Shown one piece after another: positions 25,049 to 34,011 of a DNA stretch of 64,000 nt. The notes beneath the pieces are model-generated. The model was not told where the DNA came from. It was given only the letters and a program-made list of their open reading frames with translations, and did no database searches. The DNA lies in assembly GCF_030717955.1 (NCBI RefSeq), contig NZ_JAUZVY010000003.1, positions 310,001 through 374,000 of the forward strand, given 5' to 3'. The position numbers and the translations under genes are program-made. This stretch comes from Alkalimonas delamerensis (GTDB taxonomy: Bacteria; Pseudomonadota; Gammaproteobacteria; Enterobacterales; Alteromonadaceae). Numbering within the stretch: the first letter of the stretch is position 1; the number at the start of each line of letters is the position of its first letter.

Positions 25049-25687
25049 ATGGCTGTCGCAACGCAACGCAGTGCCACTTTGCTGGCGCAAAAGCTACACC
25101 AAGAAGGCATCACCCATCCAGAGGTGATTGCGGCTATCGCGAATACGCCGCGCCATCTTTTTGTCGAAACGGTGCTGGCGCACAAAGCGTATGAAAATAC
25201 CGCCTTGCCGATAGGCCATGGCCAGACCATATCCCAACCTTACATTGTGGCTCGGATGACTGAGCTTTTGTTGGCCGGGGGCAAGTCGCAACAGGTGCTG
25301 GAAATAGGCACCGGCTCCGGGTATCAAACCGCTGTTTTGGCCCGGTTGTTTGAGCGGGTGTACAGCGTCGAGCGGATTAAAAGTCTGCAATTTCAGGCCA
25401 AGCGACGTCTGCAACAGCTGGACTTGCACAATGTGTCGATGAAGCATGGCGATGGTTGGCAAGGCTGGACCAGCAAAGCTCCTTTTGATTGCATTTTGGT
25501 GACGGCCGCACCCAGCGCGGTGCCGCAAGCGCTGTTGCAGCAATTGAGCGATGGCGGGCGTTTGGTGATCCCGGTTGGTACCGATGACCAGGTACTGCGG
25601 GTGATTCAGCGTCAGGGCGATACTTTTATGGAAGACAATGTGGAAGCGGTCCGTTTTGTGCCCTTAGTTCCGGGGGAGCTGGCCTGA
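25049..25687 (+). CDS. pcm: protein-L-isoaspartate O-methyltransferase
   Basis: A 212-residue SAM-dependent enzyme that starts repair of isoaspartyl residues in damaged proteins. Motif I is LEIGTGSGYQTAVLA; GQTISQPYIVARMTELL and the C-terminal DGGRLVIPVG are present. It begins immediately after the surE stop, with the ribosome binding site (GAAGGAA) inside surE. Its TGA overlaps the ATG of the DUF368 gene. Stationary-phase repair fits its linkage to surE and rpoS. Confidence 0.96.
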   Translation: MAVATQRSATLLAQKLHQEGITHPEVIAAIANTPRHLFVETVLAHKAYENTALPIGHGQTISQPYIVARMTELLLAGGKSQQVLEIGTGSGYQTAVLARLFERVYSVERIKSLQFQAKRRLQQLDLHNVSMKHGDGWQGWTSKAPFDCILVTAAPSAVPQALLQQLSDGGRLVIPVGTDDQVLRVIQRQGDTFMEDNVEAVRFVPLVPGELA

Positions 25688-26601
25688 TGGACGCCAGGGC
25701 AGCGTCTCTTTGGCGGTCTTATTTGCTGGTATGGTGCAAAGGCTTGATGATGGGGGCTGCGGATATTGTACCTGGCGTCTCAGGCGGGACTTTGGCACTG
25801 CTGTTGGGGATTTATGAGCGGTTGATTCGGGCCATTCGCTCGGTCGATCATCATGCATTGGGTATGGTGCTCAGGGGACGGCTGCTAGCTGCCTGGCGGC
25901 ATATCGATGGCACCTTTTTACTCTGTTTGTTCAGCGGGATTTTACTCAGTGTCTTTCTGTTGGCAAAAGGTGTCAGCTGGATGCTGTTGCACCAGCCGGT
26001 GCTGCTCTGGTCGTTGTTTTTTGGCTTGATTCTGGCTGCTTTGCCACAGCTGTGCAGCAAGCTGCGCTGGGATCGCTGGCGTTTGTTGTTGCTGTTGCTG
26101 GGAGTGCTGCTGGCACTGGGTATCGGGCAGTTGCAGCCGGTCGAATTGCAACCGGAGCGCTGGATGTTTTTTGTTGCGGGTGCCGTGGCGATTTGCGCCA
26201 TGATCCTGCCCGGTATCTCCGGCAGCTTTATTTTGTTGCTGCTGGGCATGTACGCACCGGTATTGCTGGCCGTCACTGAATTGCAGGTGTTGCCATTGAT
26301 GTTGTTTGCCAGCGGCTGTGCGGTTGGTTTATTAAGTTTTTCCCGTTTGCTGGCTTGTTTGTTGGCTCGGTATCATGATGCAACCCTGGCATTGTTAATT
26401 GGCATTGTGATGGGGGCTATGTACCGGGTTTGGCCCTGGCAGCTGGATGGCTCGCCGGTTGGCTTTAGCACCTATCTGCAGTGGCACGACTCGCTGCAGT
26501 TTGGTTGGGCGCTGGCGATGGCGCTGCTCGGTGTTTTGGGCATGCTGGCTGTGTTGCAACTGGAGCGCCTGCAACAGCCGGGTGAGCGGATCAGCAATTG
26601 A
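25687..26601 (+). CDS. DUF368 (PopT-type) polyprenyl-phosphate transporter
   Basis: A 304-residue polytopic membrane protein with eight or more helices. The two family repeats are visible: KGLMMGAADIVPGVSGGTLALLLG near the N-terminus and MILPGISGSFILLLLGMYAP in the second half. DUF368 proteins (PopT) have been shown to recycle undecaprenyl phosphate across the inner membrane. That activity is known for the family and inferred here. It is inserted between pcm and nlpD, which are adjacent in E. coli, and shares one base with the pcm stop. Linkage to nlpD puts two envelope genes in one transcript. Confidence 0.88.
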   Translation: MDARAASLWRSYLLVWCKGLMMGAADIVPGVSGGTLALLLGIYERLIRAIRSVDHHALGMVLRGRLLAAWRHIDGTFLLCLFSGILLSVFLLAKGVSWMLLHQPVLLWSLFFGLILAALPQLCSKLRWDRWRLLLLLLGVLLALGIGQLQPVELQPERWMFFVAGAVAICAMILPGISGSFILLLLGMYAPVLLAVTELQVLPLMLFASGCAVGLLSFSRLLACLLARYHDATLALLIGIVMGAMYRVWPWQLDGSPVGFSTYLQWHDSLQFGWALAMALLGVLGMLAVLQLERLQQPGERISN

Positions 26602-26611
26602 TGAGGGCCTG

Positions 26612-27535
26612 ATGAGTACAGCCAGGATGGTCAGCCATGTTCCTAAGCGGCAGTGCAAACTGCCTTGCTGGCCTATCCTACTGCTTGGTTTGATGCTGAT
26701 TGCGGGCTGCGCCAAACGCTCTGAACCGGCCCCGGTTGCCGCTTTGGCAGTCAGCCCGGCCCAGTCTTCACGGGGGCCTCTTTCTGGTGACAGCTATCAG
26801 GTTCAGCGCGGGGATACGCTGTACTCCATTGCTTTTCGAGCCGGCCAGGACTTTCGGGAGCTGGCCCGACGCAATCAGATTGAAGCACCTTACATCATTC
26901 ACCCTGGCCAGCAGCTGCAGCTTCGGGGTCCGGCGCCAGCCAGCCGCACGGCAGCCAGAACCGAGGTGGTCACTCAGCCGGCCCCGGTACAGACCCAGCC
27001 CGCGCGCTCTTCGGCAAGCACCCGTCAAGTGGCGCCAGCAACCACAGCTCAGACCAATCCGGTTGCACCGGCAAAATCGGTTGCACCACGCCCACAAACC
27101 GGTTATGTTCATAATACTACAGCACAAAACCAGAAAAAAACGGCAAACAATACCCCAGCAGGCGGGCGATTGCAATGGCAGTGGCCGACCCGAGGTACCA
27201 TTCTGGCGCGTTTTTCGCATCAGGAGCATGGCAGCAAAGGGATAAAAATTGCTGGCAGTGAAGGGCAGCGCATCAATGCAGCCGCCGCCGGGCAGGTGGT
27301 ATACGCCGGCAATGCACTGCGAGGTTACGGTAATTTAATCATCATCAAGCACAACGATGATTACCTGAGTGCTTATGCGCACAACAGCCGTTTGCGAGTC
27401 CGTGAGCAGCAGCAGGTGGAGGCTGGACAACACATTGCCGACATGGGAAGTACTGAGGCGAGCCGAACACAATTGCACTTTGAAATTCGTTTTCGGGGGC
27501 AATCGGTCGACCCGCTGCAGTTTCTACCCAGATAA
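26612..27535 (+). CDS. nlpD: lipoprotein NlpD, LytM-family activator of amidases
   Basis: A 307-residue outer-membrane lipoprotein with a lipobox LMLIAGC (acylated Cys33), a LysM domain (about 62-105, YQVQRGDTLYSIAF), a Gln/Thr/Pro-rich linker and a C-terminal M23 domain (about 205-305). The M23 metal ligands are degenerate: the usual HxxxD is replaced around GSKGIKIAG, as expected of NlpD. NlpD activates the amidase AmiC at the division site rather than cutting peptidoglycan. The start at 26612 follows GAGGG and gives a normal signal peptide. In E. coli the main rpoS promoter lies inside nlpD. Confidence 0.93.
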   Translation: MSTARMVSHVPKRQCKLPCWPILLLGLMLIAGCAKRSEPAPVAALAVSPAQSSRGPLSGDSYQVQRGDTLYSIAFRAGQDFRELARRNQIEAPYIIHPGQQLQLRGPAPASRTAARTEVVTQPAPVQTQPARSSASTRQVAPATTAQTNPVAPAKSVAPRPQTGYVHNTTAQNQKKTANNTPAGGRLQWQWPTRGTILARFSHQEHGSKGIKIAGSEGQRINAAAAGQVVYAGNALRGYGNLIIIKHNDDYLSAYAHNSRLRVREQQQVEAGQHIADMGSTEASRTQLHFEIRFRGQSVDPLQFLPR

Positions 27536-27637
27536 CGATGAGAAACACCATAACAACAGACGTCCCGAAGGACGCAGCGACGGACAGCCTCAGGCAGAGC
27601 TGGACCGAATGTACCCTTGTAGATGTGGGAGAAGGAT

Positions 27638-28642
27638 ATGGGCTCCAAGGCAAGACATGAGCAAAATGAACGCAGCAATGATGATTTGAACGAAGACTTG
27701 TCTCTGATCGACGAGGCGGAAGACGCGGATGAGCCGGATGCCGCTGCCTTAGCTGATGACAATGATACCGAAAGTGATGATGTCTTTGCCCGGGATGACA
27801 GCTACCGTGCATTGGATGCGACTCAAATGTATTTGGGCGAAATCGGTTTTTCGCCTTTGCTGACGGCAGAAGAGGAAGTTTACTTTTCCCGTCTCGCCCT
27901 CAAAGGCGATGAAGCTGCCCGCAAACGCATGATTGAAAGCAACTTACGTTTGGTGGTTAAAATTGCCCGTCGTTACATCAATCGGGGTCTGGCCTTGCTG
28001 GATTTGATTGAGGAAGGCAATCTGGGCTTGATTCGCGCGGTAGAGAAGTTTGATCCAGAGCGTGGCTTTCGCTTTTCGACCTATGCCACCTGGTGGATCC
28101 GTCAAACCATTGAGCGGGCCATCATGAATCAGACCCGTACCATCCGTCTGCCCATTCATGTGGTGAAAGAACTCAACATTTACCTGCGTGCTGCCCGCGA
28201 GTTGTCGCAAAAACTGGATCATGAACCCACCGCTGAAGAAATCGCCACAGCACTGGATAAGCCGGTGGAAGAAGTGAGCAAGATGCTTAAACTGAATGAG
28301 CGCATTACCTCTGTCGATGGTTTGGCTGCGGGCTCCTCCGACAAGCAACTGTTGGATGTGATTGCCGATGACAAAGAGCTGGGCCCGGAAATGGAGCTGC
28401 AGGACCAGGACATCAAGCAACATCTGGTGCAGTGGTTGGATGAACTAAATCCCAAACAACGCGAAGTGCTGGCCCGACGTTTTGGCTTGCTCGGTTACGA
28501 GCCCTCGACCCTGGAAGATGTTGGTCATGAAATCGGTTTAACCCGGGAGCGGGTGCGGCAAATTCAGGTGGAGGCGTTGCGCCGGTTAAAAGAAATCGTC
28601 ACCCATCAGGGGCTCAATATCGAAACTTTGTTTCAGGATTGA
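27638..28642 (+). CDS. rpoS: RNA polymerase sigma factor RpoS
   Basis: A 334-residue stationary-phase sigma factor. The N-terminus is acidic. Region 1.2 (ATQMYLGEIGFSPLLTAEEE) is followed by region 2 (ESNLRLVVKIARRYINRGLALLDLIEEGNLGLIRAVEKFDPERGFRFSTYATWWIRQ), region 3 (LDHEPTAEEIA) and region 4 with TRERVRQIQVEALRRL. The start MGSKA at 27638 has GGAGAAGGAT upstream and is preferred to an ATG at 27623. The 102-base leader after nlpD contains a small GTCC-CGAA-GGAC hairpin. In relatives, translation is controlled by small RNAs, but no such site can be proven here. Confidence 0.95.
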   Translation: MGSKARHEQNERSNDDLNEDLSLIDEAEDADEPDAAALADDNDTESDDVFARDDSYRALDATQMYLGEIGFSPLLTAEEEVYFSRLALKGDEAARKRMIESNLRLVVKIARRYINRGLALLDLIEEGNLGLIRAVEKFDPERGFRFSTYATWWIRQTIERAIMNQTRTIRLPIHVVKELNIYLRAARELSQKLDHEPTAEEIATALDKPVEEVSKMLKLNERITSVDGLAAGSSDKQLLDVIADDKELGPEMELQDQDIKQHLVQWLDELNPKQREVLARRFGLLGYEPSTLEDVGHEIGLTRERVRQIQVEALRRLKEIVTHQGLNIETLFQD

Positions 28643-28670
28643 TGGCCCGGTAGTGATGCCCTTCTGCCAC

Positions 28671-28706
28671 AAACAAAAAGCGCCGTCTGGCGCTTTTTGT
28701 TTAGTC
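28671..28706. terminator. bidirectional terminator between rpoS and mutS
   Basis: The 14-base arms (28671-28684 and 28689-28702) form a perfect stem ending GCGCC-GTCT-GGCGC, with an A run on the left and a T run on the right. It can therefore stop transcripts from both sides. The mutS TAA stop codon is formed by bases 28701-28703, overlapping the right arm. Confidence 0.9.
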
Positions 28707-31277
28707 TGTTAGCTGACCTTTCAGCTGGTACAGCAAGTCAAGCGCCTGGCGTGCACTGAGTTCATCCGGATTGATGCCACGCAACTGTTGCACGATTGGG
28801 TGCTCCGGGGCTAACAGCTCAAGTTGGGATGCGCTGGCTGGGCCAGTGTCCAGAGGGCGGGCCGGTTCGGCTTGCTCCAGTTGCTGCAATTTGCGTCTGG
28901 CTTGCTGGATCACCATCTTGGGGACGCCTGCCAATTGCGCGACCTGCAAACCAAAGCTTTTGCTGGCGGCGCCTGGGTGCACATGGTGCATAAAGGCGAT
29001 GCTGTCGCCGTGCTCAACTGCATCAAAATGCACATTGGCCAAGCCGTCCAGCTCATCGGCCAGTTGGGTCAGCTCAAAGTAATGGGTAGCGAATAAGGTC
29101 ATGGCCTTTAGCTGCCGGGCCAGATAGTCGGCACAGGCCCAGGCCAGAGAGAGGCCATCGTAGGTGCTGGTGCCGCGACCAATTTCATCCATCAGCACCA
29201 GGCTGTTGGGGGTGGCATGGTGCAAGATGGTGGCTGTTTCGGTCATTTCCACCATAAAGGTTGAACGACCAGAGGCCAGATCGTCCGAGGCACCGACCCG
29301 GGTAAAGATCCGATCAATCGGGCCGATGATGGCTCGCTCTGCCGGCACATAGCAGCCGATGGCGGCCATCAGCACAATCAGTGCGGTCTGGCGCATATAG
29401 GTCGATTTACCGCCCATATTGGGGCCGGTCACCAGCAGCATGCGCTGCGCCGGCGAGAGCTCGAGCGGGTTGGCAATAAAAGGTTCACTCAGCACCTGCT
29501 CCACCACCGGGTGCCGTCCCTGTTCAATTTGAATACCGATGGCATTCTGCAGCTCGGGCCTCTGGTAATTCAGCGCATCGGCCCGTTCGGCGAAGTTGCT
29601 TAACACATCCAGTTGCGACAAGGCGGCTGCCAGTTGCTGCAGAGCTTCGAGTTGTGGCAGAATTTGATCGAACAGGGCGTCGTACAGCTGCTTTTCCAGT
29701 GCCAGCGCCTTGCTTTGACTGCCGAGTACCTTGTCTTCGTACTCTTTTAACTCTGGAATAATAAAACGCTCGTTGTTCTTCAGTGTTTGGCGACGAATGT
29801 AGTCGGCCGGAACCTTGTGATCCGAGCCGCGGCCAATCTCAATGTAGTAGCCATGCACCTTGTTAAAACCAACTTTGAGCGAGCTGATGCCGGTGCGCTC
29901 TTTTTCCCGGGTCTCCAGTTGCTGCAAATAGTCGGTGGCGCCGGTAGCCAGCGCTCGCCAGTGGTCTAGCTCGTCGTGGTAACCTGATGCTATCACGCCG
30001 CCGTCGCGGATCAGCACCGGCGGTTGTTCGACAATGGCTTGTTCCAGCAGAGTGCAAAGCTCCGGCAGAGGCTGCACTTGTTGGTACAATTCGGTGAGCA
30101 AAGCACAGTGCCAGCTGCTCGCCAGTGGCTGCAGACTTGGTAGTTGCTGCAGAGCCTGGCGCAATCGGGCAAAGTCGCGCGGCCTGGCTGAGCGTAGCGC
30201 CAGCCGGGCAATCACCCGCTCAATATCGCCAATCTGCTTGAGTTGAGGTTGCAGCTCCGGGTAGCTGTCGCTCAGCTCGCTAACGGCCTGCAATCGCTGT
30301 TCAACGCGATGATGTTGCCGAAGTGGTGCCTGGATCCAGCGCTGCAATAAGCGGGATCCCATTGCGGTTTGGGTCTGATCCAGCACATCCAGCAGGGTAT
30401 GCTCCCGACCACCGGCCAGATTTTGCGTCAGCTCCAGATTACGACGGGTAGCGGCATCCAGCACAATGTAATCATCGCCTTGCTCTTTGGCGATGGCGCG
30501 AAGATGCGGCAACTGGCTGCGCTGGGTGTCCTTGACGTACTGCATCAAACAGCCCGCCGCCATCAGGCCAGCCGGAGCATCCTCCACCCCAAAGCTCAGC
30601 AAATCCTTGGTACCAAACTGCTGGCACAATAAACGGCGGGCGGTTTCTATTTCAAACTCCCAGGCCGGACGGCGACGATTGCTGCAGCGAGACGGCAGCA
30701 GCTGTTGTGCTAACAGTTCCTCGCTGTACAACAGCTCGGCCGGTTGCAGTCGCTGCAGCAAGGCCTGCACATCGCTGTCGTTGTCGAGCTGCTGCAGCAA
30801 AAAGCGGCCACTGGCTAAATCCAGCCAGGCCACACCAAACTGATTTTTGTGCTGCACTAGGCAGGCCAGTAGGGTATCGCGCCGCTCTTGCATCAGGGCT
30901 TCATCGGTGACGGTGCCTGGGGTCACAATACGTACGACCTGACGCTCAACCGGACCTTTGCTGGTGGCCGGATCGCCAATCTGCTCGCAGATGGCAACCG
31001 ACTCGCCCAGCTGTACCAGCCGGGCCAGGTAGGACTCAACGGCATGGTAGGGCACACCAGCCATCGGGATCGGTTGACCACCACTTTGACCGCGTTTGGT
31101 CAACGAGATATCCAGCAAGCGGGCTGCTTTTTTCGCATCGTCGTAAAACAGCTCGTAAAAATCACCCATACGGTAGAACAGCAGAATGTCCGGGTGCTGG
31201 GCTTTTAAGCCCAGATACTGTTGCATCATCGGAGTGTGGGCACTGGCAGCTTGCCCCAAAGTGGTGGTGGACGGCAT
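28701..31277 (-). CDS. mutS: DNA mismatch repair protein MutS
   Basis: An 858-residue mismatch sensor. The N-terminal mismatch-binding domain has the LLFYRMGDFYELFYDDA motif with the Phe-x-Glu that stacks into mismatches. Connector, lever and clamp domains follow, then the ATPase with Walker A TGPNMGGKSTYMRQ, the DEIGRGTSTYDGLSLAWA Walker B/signature region and FATHYFELTQL. A short C-terminal tetramer tail is present. Divergent from pncC with only 33 bases between the start codons; convergent with rpoS. This rpoS-mutS pairing resembles that of enterics and pseudomonads. Confidence 0.97.
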   Translation of the reverse strand: MPSTTTLGQAASAHTPMMQQYLGLKAQHPDILLFYRMGDFYELFYDDAKKAARLLDISLTKRGQSGGQPIPMAGVPYHAVESYLARLVQLGESVAICEQIGDPATSKGPVERQVVRIVTPGTVTDEALMQERRDTLLACLVQHKNQFGVAWLDLASGRFLLQQLDNDSDVQALLQRLQPAELLYSEELLAQQLLPSRCSNRRRPAWEFEIETARRLLCQQFGTKDLLSFGVEDAPAGLMAAGCLMQYVKDTQRSQLPHLRAIAKEQGDDYIVLDAATRRNLELTQNLAGGREHTLLDVLDQTQTAMGSRLLQRWIQAPLRQHHRVEQRLQAVSELSDSYPELQPQLKQIGDIERVIARLALRSARPRDFARLRQALQQLPSLQPLASSWHCALLTELYQQVQPLPELCTLLEQAIVEQPPVLIRDGGVIASGYHDELDHWRALATGATDYLQQLETREKERTGISSLKVGFNKVHGYYIEIGRGSDHKVPADYIRRQTLKNNERFIIPELKEYEDKVLGSQSKALALEKQLYDALFDQILPQLEALQQLAAALSQLDVLSNFAERADALNYQRPELQNAIGIQIEQGRHPVVEQVLSEPFIANPLELSPAQRMLLVTGPNMGGKSTYMRQTALIVLMAAIGCYVPAERAIIGPIDRIFTRVGASDDLASGRSTFMVEMTETATILHHATPNSLVLMDEIGRGTSTYDGLSLAWACADYLARQLKAMTLFATHYFELTQLADELDGLANVHFDAVEHGDSIAFMHHVHPGAASKSFGLQVAQLAGVPKMVIQQARRKLQQLEQAEPARPLDTGPASASQLELLAPEHPIVQQLRGINPDELSARQALDLLYQLKGQLTD

Positions 31278-31310
31278 AATAGCGTTACATTCCTTGCATC
31301 TGGATCACTG

Positions 31311-31811
31311 ATGAACAAAGTCACCGACACCATGCAACTGGCACAGACGCTGGGCCAGTTATTAAAAGCGCAAAAGCGGATGGTGACGGCGGCGGAATCC
31401 TGTACCGGCGGTGGCTTGGCTTACAGCCTGACCGCTGTGGCCGGTAGCTCTGCGTATCTGGACCGCAGTTTTGTCACCTATAGTAACAAATCCAAACAGC
31501 AATTATTAGCGGTGGATGCGCAAACCCTGCAGCAGCATGGTGCTGTTAGCCTGCAAACGGTGCAGGAAATGGCGGCAGGTGCCGCCAAAGCGGCAGAAGC
31601 GGATTTGGCGATTGCGATTTCCGGTATCGCCGGGCCTGATGGCGGCTCCGAGCACAAGCCGGTAGGCACGGTGTGTTTTGCCTTTTGGCTGGATGGCATC
31701 TGCACCAGCAATCAGCAACACTTTGCCGGCGACCGGACGCAGATTCGCCAGCAGGCCATCGATTTCGCGCTGCAACAAAGCATCCGGCTGTTGACAGCGG
31801 CTTCAAACTAA
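31311..31811 (+). CDS. pncC: nicotinamide-nucleotide amidase (CinA C-terminal domain protein)
   Basis: A 166-residue stand-alone CinA-C domain. The active-site region is MVTAAESCTGGGLAYSLTAVAGSSAYLDRSFVTYSN and IAISGIAGPDGGSEHKPVGTVCF. PncC deamidates NMN to nicotinate mononucleotide and recycles NMN released by NAD-dependent DNA ligase, which fits its place between mutS and recA. The start at 31311 was chosen by family length; ribosome binding is weak (GGATC). The recA LexA box begins five bases after its stop codon. Confidence 0.93.
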   Translation: MNKVTDTMQLAQTLGQLLKAQKRMVTAAESCTGGGLAYSLTAVAGSSAYLDRSFVTYSNKSKQQLLAVDAQTLQQHGAVSLQTVQEMAAGAAKAAEADLAIAISGIAGPDGGSEHKPVGTVCFAFWLDGICTSNQQHFAGDRTQIRQQAIDFALQQSIRLLTAASN

Positions 31812-31815
31812 ACTA

Positions 31816-31831
31816 CTGTATGCTCATACAG
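31816..31831 (+). promoter_or_regulatory. LexA (SOS) box of recA
   Basis: CTGTATGCTCATACAG fits the CTGT-N8-ACAG consensus exactly and is itself nearly a perfect palindrome. It lies 35 bases before the recA start codon in the pncC-recA spacer. This predicts LexA repression and DNA-damage induction of recA. Confidence 0.92.
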
Positions 31832-31865
31832 CATTCAGCCCAATCCAATTTTTCGGGAGTCATCA

Positions 31866-32912
31866 ATGGACGACAATAAACAAAAAGCGCTGGCCGCCGC
31901 CTTAGGCCAAATTGAACGTCAGTTCGGTAAAGGCTCGATTATGCGGCTGGGCGACAGCACAGCGCTGGATATTGCCTCTGTTTCGACCGGCTCGTTAGGG
32001 TTGGACATTGCACTGGGCATTGGCGGTTTGCCGTATGGTCGTATTGTGGAGATCTACGGGCCTGAATCCTCCGGTAAAACTACGCTCACCTTACAGGTGA
32101 TTGCTGAAGCGCAGCGCGCCGGTAAAACCTGTGCCTTTATCGACGCTGAGCATGCGCTGGACCCAGTGTATGCCGCCAAGCTGGGGGTCAATGTCGATGA
32201 TTTGCTGGTGTCGCAGCCGGATACCGGTGAGCAGGCGCTGGAAATTTGCGATATGTTGGTACGTTCAGCCGCGGTCGATGTGGTCATTGTCGACTCGGTC
32301 GCCGCCTTAACGCCGAAAGCGGAAATTGAAGGCGATATGGGCGATAGCCACATGGGTCTGCAGGCACGTCTGATGTCGCAAGCCTTGCGTAAGTTGACTG
32401 CTAATATCAAGCGCTCCAACACCCTGTGCATTTTTATCAACCAAATCCGGATGAAGATTGGCGTGATGTTCGGCAACCCGGAAACCACCACCGGTGGTAA
32501 TGCACTGAAGTTCTATGCTTCTGTCCGGTTGGATATCCGCCGCATTGGCTCGGTGAAAGATGGTGATGAAATCATCGGCAACGAAACCCGGGTTAAAGTG
32601 GTGAAAAACAAAGTAGCGCCGCCGTTTAAGCAAGCGGAGTTTATCATCACCTACGGCCAGGGCATCAACAAGCAGGGCGAGCTGCTGGATCTGGGCGTGC
32701 AGGAAAAACTGGTCGATAAATCCGGTGCCTGGTATGCCTATCAGGGCAATAAAGTTGGCCAGGGCAAAGCCAATGCGATGAAGTTTCTACTGGACAATCC
32801 GGCCATCGCTAATGAAATTGAAACCGAACTGCGCAACCGTCTACTGCTTAAGCCTGAAGCTTTGAAGCAAGCCGGTGCGGATGCAGCCGAGAGTCTGGCT
32901 GCCGACGACTAG
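31866..32912 (+). CDS. recA: recombinase RecA
   Basis: A 348-residue strand-exchange ATPase and SOS co-protease. Walker A is EIYGPESSGKTT (Gly65 to Thr72), Walker B follows VDVVIVDSVAAL, loop 1 is EGDMGDSHMGLQARLMSQALRK and loop 2 is NQIRMKIGVMFGNPETTTGGNALKFYASVRLD. The acidic C-terminus ends AAESLAADD. GGGAG precedes the ATG. Unlike enterics, recX does not follow; it lies 7.4 kb downstream, behind a methionine operon. Confidence 0.98.
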   Translation: MDDNKQKALAAALGQIERQFGKGSIMRLGDSTALDIASVSTGSLGLDIALGIGGLPYGRIVEIYGPESSGKTTLTLQVIAEAQRAGKTCAFIDAEHALDPVYAAKLGVNVDDLLVSQPDTGEQALEICDMLVRSAAVDVVIVDSVAALTPKAEIEGDMGDSHMGLQARLMSQALRKLTANIKRSNTLCIFINQIRMKIGVMFGNPETTTGGNALKFYASVRLDIRRIGSVKDGDEIIGNETRVKVVKNKVAPPFKQAEFIITYGQGINKQGELLDLGVQEKLVDKSGAWYAYQGNKVGQGKANAMKFLLDNPAIANEIETELRNRLLLKPEALKQAGADAAESLAADD

Positions 32913-32937
32913 CTGCGTCGAACGTTATCCCCCTTCC

Positions 32938-32962
32938 AGCCAGCCTTGTTGCTGGCTTTTTT
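32938..32962 (+). terminator. rho-independent terminator of recA
   Basis: Stem AGCCAGC and GCTGGCT around the loop CTTGTT is followed by a run of Ts (32957-32962). It sits 26 bases after the recA stop and before the MET boxes of metA, so the two units are separately transcribed. Confidence 0.9.
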
Positions 32963-32998
32963 GTGCGTTTGAGCTAGAGGATAGCTTACTTAATCTGT

Positions 32999-33022
32999 AG
33001 ACGTCTATACGTTTAGAAGTTG
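32999..33022 (+). promoter_or_regulatory. tandem MET boxes (MetJ operator) of the metA-metH operon
   Basis: Three adjacent 8-mers, AGACGTCT (8 of 8 to the MetJ consensus), ATACGTTT (6 of 8) and AGAAGTTG (5 of 8), lie about 60 bases before the metA start. A plausible promoter, TTGAGC then 16 bases then TAATCT (32969-32996), ends next to them, so MetJ with SAM would block initiation. MetJ itself is not in the window. Confidence 0.85.
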
Positions 33023-33081
33023 ACTTTTTGCCGTCTTTTGCGCACACTGCCAGCTATGTTCAATTGGGCGATGGAAGCGTT

Positions 33082-34005
33082 ATGCCTATCAAAGTTGTCG
33101 ATCAGTTGCCGGCTATTGGGGCCTTGTCGGCTGAAAATGTCTTTGTGATGACCGAAAGCCGGGCGGCCAGTCAGGATATCCGGCCGCAGCACATTGCCAT
33201 CTTAAACCTGATGCCCAATAAAATAACCACTGAGATCCAGTTGCTGCGACTGTTGGCCAACTCACCATTGCAGGTGGATGTGGAATTGCTCAGGTTGGAT
33301 GACCATGTCAGCAAGCACACGCCGGAAAGTCATTTGAACTGCTTTTACCGCTATTTCTCGCAGGTTGCAGAGCAAAAGTACGATGGGCTTATTATCACCG
33401 GCGCTCCCCTTGGGCTGGTCGACTATGAGGATGTGACTTACTGGGATCAGCTGGAAGGGATCCTGAGCTGGGCCGACAGCCACGTCACCTCCACCTTATT
33501 CTTGTGTTGGGCTGCCCATGCGGCTTTGTACCATTATTATGGCTTGCAGCGTGAGATCCGTGGCGAGAAGCTGTCCGGTGTCTACAACCAGCAGTTGGTG
33601 CAGCCTTTGTGCCCGCTGGTGCGCGGTTTTGATGATGAATTTAAAGTGCCGCATTCGCGCTATGCCCAGGTGCCCAAGCAGCGCTTTGCCCAGCACGATG
33701 ATTTGCATATTCTGGCCGAGTCCGATGTCACCGGCCCCTATTTGCTGCAAAACAGCAGTGGCAGCCGGGTCTTTGTCACCGGCCACCCGGAGTACGATGT
33801 CAATACGCTGGCCGATGAGTATCAGCGTGATCTGGCCGCTGGACAAAATCCCCGGATACCCGAGCATTACTTTCCAGGCGATGATCCGGCGCAGCCACCG
33901 CTGAAGCTGTGGCAAAGCCACGCCTTTTTGTTATTCAGCAATTGGTTGAACTATTATGTCTATCAGGCCACACCCTTCGATTTGGGTGCCATTGGCCGGA
34001 AGTGA
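33082..34005 (+). CDS. metA: homoserine O-succinyltransferase
   Basis: A 307-residue enzyme that commits homoserine to methionine synthesis. The start at 33082 (MPIKVVDQLPAIGAL) matches the invariant family N-terminus and follows GGAAG; a TTG-initiated longer form is unlikely. The catalytic Cys is in TLFLCWAAHAAL, and the His-Glu pair is in VFVTGHPEYDVNTL. The EILxLM-like LNLMPNKITTEIQLLRLLANSP motif is complete. Acyl-donor choice (succinyl versus acetyl) cannot be read with certainty. It is first in the operon with the two metH genes, six bases upstream of the second gene. Confidence 0.96.
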   Translation: MPIKVVDQLPAIGALSAENVFVMTESRAASQDIRPQHIAILNLMPNKITTEIQLLRLLANSPLQVDVELLRLDDHVSKHTPESHLNCFYRYFSQVAEQKYDGLIITGAPLGLVDYEDVTYWDQLEGILSWADSHVTSTLFLCWAAHAALYHYYGLQREIRGEKLSGVYNQQLVQPLCPLVRGFDDEFKVPHSRYAQVPKQRFAQHDDLHILAESDVTGPYLLQNSSGSRVFVTGHPEYDVNTLADEYQRDLAAGQNPRIPEHYFPGDDPAQPPLKLWQSHAFLLFSNWLNYYVYQATPFDLGAIGRK

Positions 34006-34011
34006 GGTATC

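Noticed and set aside
26612..27535. Active M23 peptidase role for the nlpD product
   Set aside because: The HxxxD zinc motif is replaced, the normal state for NlpD, which activates amidases instead.
27562..27570. AGACGTCC in the rpoS leader as a MET box
   Set aside because: It is a single isolated 8-mer without an adjacent copy; MetJ needs at least two tandem boxes. It is better explained as one arm of a small hairpin.
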